Of a DNA stretch of 64,000 bases, positions 60,178 to 64,000 are shown piece after piece (within the stretch, counting starts at the first letter, position 1; the number at the start of each line of letters is the position of its first letter). This DNA is from Acidobacteriota bacterium (GTDB lineage Bacteria > Acidobacteriota > Terriglobia > Terriglobales > Acidobacteriaceae): the NCBI GenBank assembly GCA_023410055.1, contig JAEYQK010000118.1:21708-85707 (forward strand), given 5' to 3'. Below the pieces are notes generated by a model. It did not search any database and was not told the DNA's origin. It saw nothing but the letters and a program-made list of their open reading frames with translations. A program made the translations under genes and the position numbers.

Positions 60178-61923
60178 TCAGCGTTTCTTCGCTTTCTTAA
60201 CCGGAGCAGCCTTCTTCGCTACAGGCTTCCGAGCAGGAGCAACCTTCTTCGCTGCTAGGGCCTTCTTGGCTTGCTTCGCGCGCGCAGGTGCTTTCTTCGG
60301 CTCAGGAGTCGGGGTAGAAGCGACCTTTTTCGGGACACGGGCCGTCTTTGTTCGCTTCGCAGCCTTCCCAGCACTCGTTTTTGAGGGCTTCTTCTCCTCC
60401 TCCTCGTCAGCGTTGCCTTCCTCGTCTTCACCGTCGGAGATGTCGCCAAGCTCTTCCGCATCCTCGTCGACATCCACGTCGTCGTCGAGTGCTGCTGGAA
60501 CGTCCTCGTTCATCTCCTCTCCAAGCTCTTCATCGTCCTCCGGACGTGCTTTGCGCCGGCGTCCGGGACGGGCGGGAGCCTCACCCGAGGATGCCGCTGC
60601 TTTGGCTCCGCGTCCACGGCGAGCCGGAGCAGGGGGCGGTGGCGGCGGTGGCGGCTCAAACGGCTTGAGAAATTTGACGATCTCCGTCCGAGACCGCAAC
60701 TTGCCGTCCAGCATGAGCATAAACGCCTGTTCCGCTATCTGCGGGTATTCAGGCAGTGCTGGCGTGATTCGCATCTCAATCATTTCCGGCAGTGGAAGCT
60801 TCTGCTTAACCTGTCTCCATTTGCCGAAGAAGTTATTGATTTTCTGCGTGACAGCTTGTTGCTTGCCCGTAAGCTGCAGGAACAGAATGATCTCAGGACG
60901 CGCTTCGCTTAGAAGCTTCCATGTACGCGACGGTGTAGCAGCCTCTTTACCGGAAAGCCTTTTGGCCAAATCCTTGGAATCGTCCTCCAGGTGCTTCCAG
61001 GCCTCTACCAAGTCGCGCCTCGGAACCATCCTACGGACATCGCTCGCATCTTTGTCCGACAACCGACGCGTAAGCAGATGTAGAACGATCGGAGCCGTAT
61101 CTGGCTGGTACCCGAGATCGTTCATCTGTTGGCGAAGCTTAGTGACCTGAGCCAGACCCGCAGAATCGACCTTAGCAACGCTCCAGTGCGAATTCAGGTG
61201 CTGCAGCCACCCTTCCTTTTCCAACGACCTCAGAATATGGAGCGGGTCATCCTCATAGGCTAGCTGCTCGATCTCGTAGCCGATCGCCTTCTTCGTGATG
61301 TAATCTATGTAATTGTTCTCTTTTGCCGCGTCGTAGCGCGCTTGCGTACGCTCTTCCATGATCCAGTGGAAGCGTGCTGCAAATCGAGTAACTCGAATCA
61401 ATCTCGACGAGTCTTCAAGGAAAGCGTAGTTATGAAGGATACGGAGAACCTTGGCCTCAATGTCGGCCATACCGTTGGCTGGATCTAGTAGCAATCCTTT
61501 CGATCCTGGATTAAGGGACAGGGCCATCGCGTTGACAGTAAAGTCCCTTCGCCTCAAGTCCTCGTTGATGGTCGCGGGTGCAATTGCTGGTCCTCGTCCT
61601 GCTTTCTCGTAAGTCTCCGAACGGGCCATTGATACTTCCGCTCGGACGCCTCCCGGAAGAGTCAAATAGAGGACCTTCAGGTCCTCGTCGCTGCCAGTAA
61701 CCACTGCCCCGGCGCGCTCGAAGTCCTTCTGGCATTTGAATGGGTTCCCCTGAAGCGTGAAATCGAGGTCGCGGATAGGGAAGCCAGTCACGAGGTCGCG
61801 GATAGTGCCGCCAGTCAAGTAAACATTCAGTTCATGCTGGCGGGCTACCTCGGTGACCAGCGCAACTCCGCGCTGCTGCTCCGGCGAAAGTCGTGTCTCA
61901 ATTGCGTAGATAAAGTCAGGCAT
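60178..61923 (-). CDS. tRNA nucleotidyltransferase/poly(A) polymerase with long charged tail
   Basis: A 581-residue protein. The head (residues ~1-160) is a class II nucleotidyltransferase: VYLTGGTIRDLVTGFPIRDLDF holds GG and DxD (given here in part as GGTIRDL and IRDLDF). NEDLRRRDFTVNAMALSLNP and RLIRVTRFAARFHW are the CCA-enzyme/PcnB regions. From about residue 425 comes a run of eight prolines, an Arg/Gly/Ala segment, an acidic block (DVDEDAEELGDISDGEDEEG) and a Lys/Ala/Pro-rich end (KKALAAKKVAPARKPVAKKA) like histone H1. The tail is absent from usual enzymes. A strong terminator follows. Confidence 0.88.
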   Translation of the reverse strand: MPDFIYAIETRLSPEQQRGVALVTEVARQHELNVYLTGGTIRDLVTGFPIRDLDFTLQGNPFKCQKDFERAGAVVTGSDEDLKVLYLTLPGGVRAEVSMARSETYEKAGRGPAIAPATINEDLRRRDFTVNAMALSLNPGSKGLLLDPANGMADIEAKVLRILHNYAFLEDSSRLIRVTRFAARFHWIMEERTQARYDAAKENNYIDYITKKAIGYEIEQLAYEDDPLHILRSLEKEGWLQHLNSHWSVAKVDSAGLAQVTKLRQQMNDLGYQPDTAPIVLHLLTRRLSDKDASDVRRMVPRRDLVEAWKHLEDDSKDLAKRLSGKEAATPSRTWKLLSEARPEIILFLQLTGKQQAVTQKINNFFGKWRQVKQKLPLPEMIEMRITPALPEYPQIAEQAFMLMLDGKLRSRTEIVKFLKPFEPPPPPPPPAPARRGRGAKAAASSGEAPARPGRRRKARPEDDEELGEEMNEDVPAALDDDVDVDEDAEELGDISDGEDEEGNADEEEEKKPSKTSAGKAAKRTKTARVPKKVASTPTPEPKKAPARAKQAKKALAAKKVAPARKPVAKKAAPVKKAKKR

Positions 61924-62214
61924 TACTTGCGTTTAGGCGTGCCGAGCTAAAGCTGAACTGGAACAACTTACGTGCCAGAACCGGCCAATTTCGGCATCCC
62001 TCTTCCCTTTTGTAAGTGTCTCCGTTTCCGAGACTTAGGAGGCGGAGCAGGGCTGTCCAACAAAATCGCAACATACCACAACGTTATCAATTTGGCTACA
62101 CTAACCCGTTTCCTGAGCATATTTCTCCCGAAAATGCGAAAATCCTCGTGTCCCTACTTATGGGCATTGGGCTCCGGCCTACGCCGCATATGGGGGCCGG
62201 AAACGACGAAAACA

Positions 62215-62697
62215 ATGCCCTCTACACACAAAAAGGTGGTCGTCCGGAAGATGGATCGCGACTCCATCAACGGCTACGTCGGTGCGAGTTTCGTGCTCGA
62301 CGGCAAGTTGGAGATGATGAACACCGCCGGCAACGTCGTCCTAATCCCTTTGGGGGACGTTAAAGGTGTCTTCTTCGTCCGGGAGTTCGGTGATTCCGAG
62401 TCGCTCATCCGTAAGACGTTTACGACACGGCCACGCAGCGAGGGGCTGTGGGTTCGGCTGAAGTTCCGCGACAACGACACCATCGAAGGTATGCTGCCCA
62501 ACAATCTGGCTCAAATCAGCCCGGAGGGGTTCCTGATAAACCCACCGGATTTGAGATCGAATACGCAACGCATCTTCGTGCCCCGCTCTGCCCTGTCGGA
62601 ACTCACGGTGCTTGCGGTGATCGGCGGAGCGGGCCAGCGTCGGCGCAAGGGGGCGACGGCGTCCGATGAGCGCCAAGAGCAGCTATTCGAAGAATAG
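62215..62697 (+). CDS. Conserved hypothetical protein
   Basis: A 160-residue soluble protein. VVVRKMDRDSINGYVGASFV, GNVVLIPLGDVKGVFFVREF and LKFRDNDTIEGMLPNNLAQI suggest a beta-rich fold. I do not recognise a family; PilZ-like or Sm-like folds are possible but not shown. The frame is open upstream to 61972, but that part is AT-richer and lacks coding character; ATG 62215 is chosen. It ends 56 bp before lpxD. Confidence 0.65.
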   Translation: MPSTHKKVVVRKMDRDSINGYVGASFVLDGKLEMMNTAGNVVLIPLGDVKGVFFVREFGDSESLIRKTFTTRPRSEGLWVRLKFRDNDTIEGMLPNNLAQISPEGFLINPPDLRSNTQRIFVPRSALSELTVLAVIGGAGQRRRKGATASDERQEQLFEE

Positions 62698-62753
62698 CGG
62701 ACTCGACGTTGGAGTCTCTAGTAGAATCAAGAGCCGAGAATGGCATTCGTTCA

Positions 62754-63803
62754 ATGAAGCTACGCGACATTGCTACCACGCTTAATGCCCGCCTTGAAGG
62801 CGACGGCAACCTGGAGATCACTGGCGTGAACGGGATCGAGGAGGCCGAAGCGGGCCAGATCACGTTTGTGTCGAATCCTAAGTACGCTGCCGCAGCCAAG
62901 ACCACGCGCGCCTCGGTCGTTATCGTAGAGGAGAGCTTCCCTGCGATTGCGGCGGCGACATTGCGCACCAAGAATCCATATCTGGCTTTCGCGCACGCAA
63001 TTGATCTCTTCTACCGCGCTCCGCGCTATACACCCGGAATTCATCCCACTGCGGTCATCGACGCTACGGCGAAAGTTGGCGCTAACGCGCACATCGGAGC
63101 CTATGCCGTGATCGATCAGGACGTAGTTATTGGCGAGAACGCCGTAATTCTTCCTCATGTGGTCATTTATCGCGGCGTAACGATCGGCAAGAACTTTCTT
63201 GCCCATGCCCATTCGGTCGTGCGTGAATTCTGCCAATTGGGCGATAACGTCGTGCTTCAGAACGGGGTAATCATCGGCGCCGACGGATTTGGTTTTGCCA
63301 AGAACGATGCCGGCAAGTGGGAAAAGATCGCACAATCCGGACCTACGATCATCGAGAACGACGTTGAGGTGCAGGCAAACGCGTGCGTTGATCGTGCGAG
63401 TGTCGGCGAAAGCCGGATCAAGAGCGGTGCGAAGATCGATAATCTGGTTCAAGTCGGACACGGATCCATAGTTGGCGAGGACACATTGCTTTGCTCTCAG
63501 ACTGGTCTTGCAGGCTCGACTGAGGTGGGCAAGAACGTGATTCTGGCTGGTCAAGTCGGCGTTGCCGGACACTGCAAGATCGGTAATGGTGTCGTCGTAT
63601 ATGCCCAAAGCGGCATCCACGGTGATATCCCGGATGGCAGCGTTCTGAGCGGATCGCCAGCTTTTGACGCTCGGCAGTGGCTGCGTGCGACCACTGCGTA
63701 CAACAAGCTCCCAGAACTGGTGCGTGCGGTACGAGCACTAGAGAAGGCCGTCGCTGAACTACGCGAAGCAGCTCTATCCACGTCAGCATCTGAACATAAG
63801 TAG
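62754..63803 (+). CDS. lpxD: UDP-3-O-acylglucosamine N-acyltransferase
   Basis: A 349-residue left-handed beta-helix acyltransferase adding the second acyl chain in lipid A synthesis, in the cytoplasm. The N-terminal uridine-binding domain has GVNGIEEAEAGQITFVSNPKY (partly shown: QITFVSNPKY). Hexapeptide repeats run from ~100 to 290, with NGVIIGADGFGFA, ACVDRASVGES and the catalytic His in NLVQVGHGSIVG. A final coiled segment is RAVRALEKAVAELREA. It shows that the organism makes LPS. ATG 62754 is chosen over TTG 62709. Confidence 0.95.
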   Translation: MKLRDIATTLNARLEGDGNLEITGVNGIEEAEAGQITFVSNPKYAAAAKTTRASVVIVEESFPAIAAATLRTKNPYLAFAHAIDLFYRAPRYTPGIHPTAVIDATAKVGANAHIGAYAVIDQDVVIGENAVILPHVVIYRGVTIGKNFLAHAHSVVREFCQLGDNVVLQNGVIIGADGFGFAKNDAGKWEKIAQSGPTIIENDVEVQANACVDRASVGESRIKSGAKIDNLVQVGHGSIVGEDTLLCSQTGLAGSTEVGKNVILAGQVGVAGHCKIGNGVVVYAQSGIHGDIPDGSVLSGSPAFDARQWLRATTAYNKLPELVRAVRALEKAVAELREAALSTSASEHK

Positions 63804-63823
63804 CCCTGAAGCGGCGAGGCGCG

Positions 63824-64000
63824 ATGAACGAAGAGAGTCAAACTCGCAATGGCATAAGCGTGGTCAACGGCGAATCCAAACCCATTCGCGTCCTTCTGCT
63901 CGACGATCTACCGGAGAACTTGCTGCTCCGGGCGACAATTCTTCGCCAGAAGGGTTACGACGTCGTAAGCTCGGCCTCGGTGGAAGAAGCGGAACGACAC
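63824..64000 (+). CDS. Response-regulator receiver protein (3'-truncated by window edge)
   Basis: The frame from ATG 63824 is open to the end of the window (59 codons). IRVLLLDDLPENLLLRATIL and KGYDVVSSASVEEAE match the start of a CheY-type receiver domain, with the acidic pair DD of the metal site. GGCGAGG precedes the ATG. The output domain lies outside the window. 20 bp after lpxD. Confidence 0.8.
   Translation, partial: MNEESQTRNGISVVNGESKPIRVLLLDDLPENLLLRATILRQKGYDVVSSASVEEAERH

Noticed and set aside
60014..61150. A 378-codon open frame on the plus strand, Ser/Ala-rich
   Set aside because: It is the antisense of the low-complexity tail and body of the tRNA nucleotidyltransferase; no family features or ribosome site.
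1..64000. tRNA, rRNA, CRISPR arrays, prophage or IS elements
   Set aside because: No cloverleaf-like TpsiC/acceptor combination, rRNA core sequence, spaced direct repeats, or transposase/integrase was recognised by eye; a tRNAscan/Infernal run would be decisive.

Overview
The window reads as a chromosomal segment of a GC-rich, Gram-negative soil bacterium, most likely an Acidobacteriota of the Terriglobia/Koribacter type. This is inferred from the gene set (YpdA-type bacillithiol disulfide reductase, fused membrane/spermidine-synthase protein, single-chain pyruvate:ferredoxin oxidoreductase, LpxD, F0 genes apart from F1) and not from a marker-gene search. Coding density is high and no phage, plasmid, CRISPR array, rRNA or tRNA gene was recognised.

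Layout. 1-2.7 kb: end of a complex I operon (nuoM, nuoN). 2.7-4.4 kb: a two-gene ABC exporter. 4.4-6.7 kb: an intergenic repeat locus and a four-gene F0 operon (atpZ, atpI, atpB, atpE). 6.8-10.7 kb: two exported glycoside-hydrolase-like proteins. 10.7-15.2 kb: YpdA, an SDR, a stand-alone E1-alpha-like protein, TlyA and NAD kinase. 15.2-21.7 kb: a minus-strand cluster for murein recycling and envelope (PlsC, M61 peptidase, Mpl, LD-carboxypeptidase, DapF-like protein, MgtC). 21.7-30.2 kb: GT-C membrane protein, PfkB kinase with MTA phosphorylase, secreted proteins, DegT aminotransferase, isopropylmalate-dehydrogenase-like enzyme. 30.3-34.2 kb: YgfZ, DUF1844, MBL hydrolase, RibF, PilZ. 34.2-37.6 kb: a minus-strand redox/transport cluster. 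37.7-46.4 kb: epimerase-like protein, secreted protein, GpmI, four-helix-bundle cassette, D-2-hydroxyacid dehydrogenase, peroxiredoxin, ThpR, PlsY, GpsA. 46.7-51.3 kb: GT2, UBP zinc finger, fused spermidine-synthase-like protein, NmrA-like protein. 51.8-56.4 kb: pyruvate:ferredoxin oxidoreductase with a dihydroorotate-dehydrogenase-like partner. 56.5-64 kb: YbaK, a DUF3857 protein, hydrolase, tRNA nucleotidyltransferase with an unusual tail, LpxD and the start of a response regulator.

Most striking: two short thioredoxin-fold genes are each interrupted by exactly one in-frame TGA, at the position of the first redox-active cysteine: a glutaredoxin (U-P-P-C, minus strand near 35.7 kb) and a peroxiredoxin-like protein (W-U-P-N-C, plus strand near 43.6 kb). 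Each TGA is followed at the expected distance by a small hairpin with a G at the start of the loop, as in bacterial SECIS elements. Both are therefore best read as selenoproteins that ordinary gene calling would truncate. The glutaredoxin sits in a tight cluster with OsmC, DsrE, a DMT transporter and a CDF cation transporter.

Other points worth a second look: a four-helix-bundle gene bracketed by 30-bp inverted repeats lying exactly between the stop codon of gpmI and the start codon of the next gene; a DapF-like protein with serine at both catalytic cysteine positions; a C-rich plus GTAAGT-N15-ACTTAC hairpin repeat; a perfect CRP-type palindrome upstream of pyruvate:ferredoxin oxidoreductase; and a tRNA nucleotidyltransferase carrying a polyproline, acidic and Lys/Ala-rich tail.
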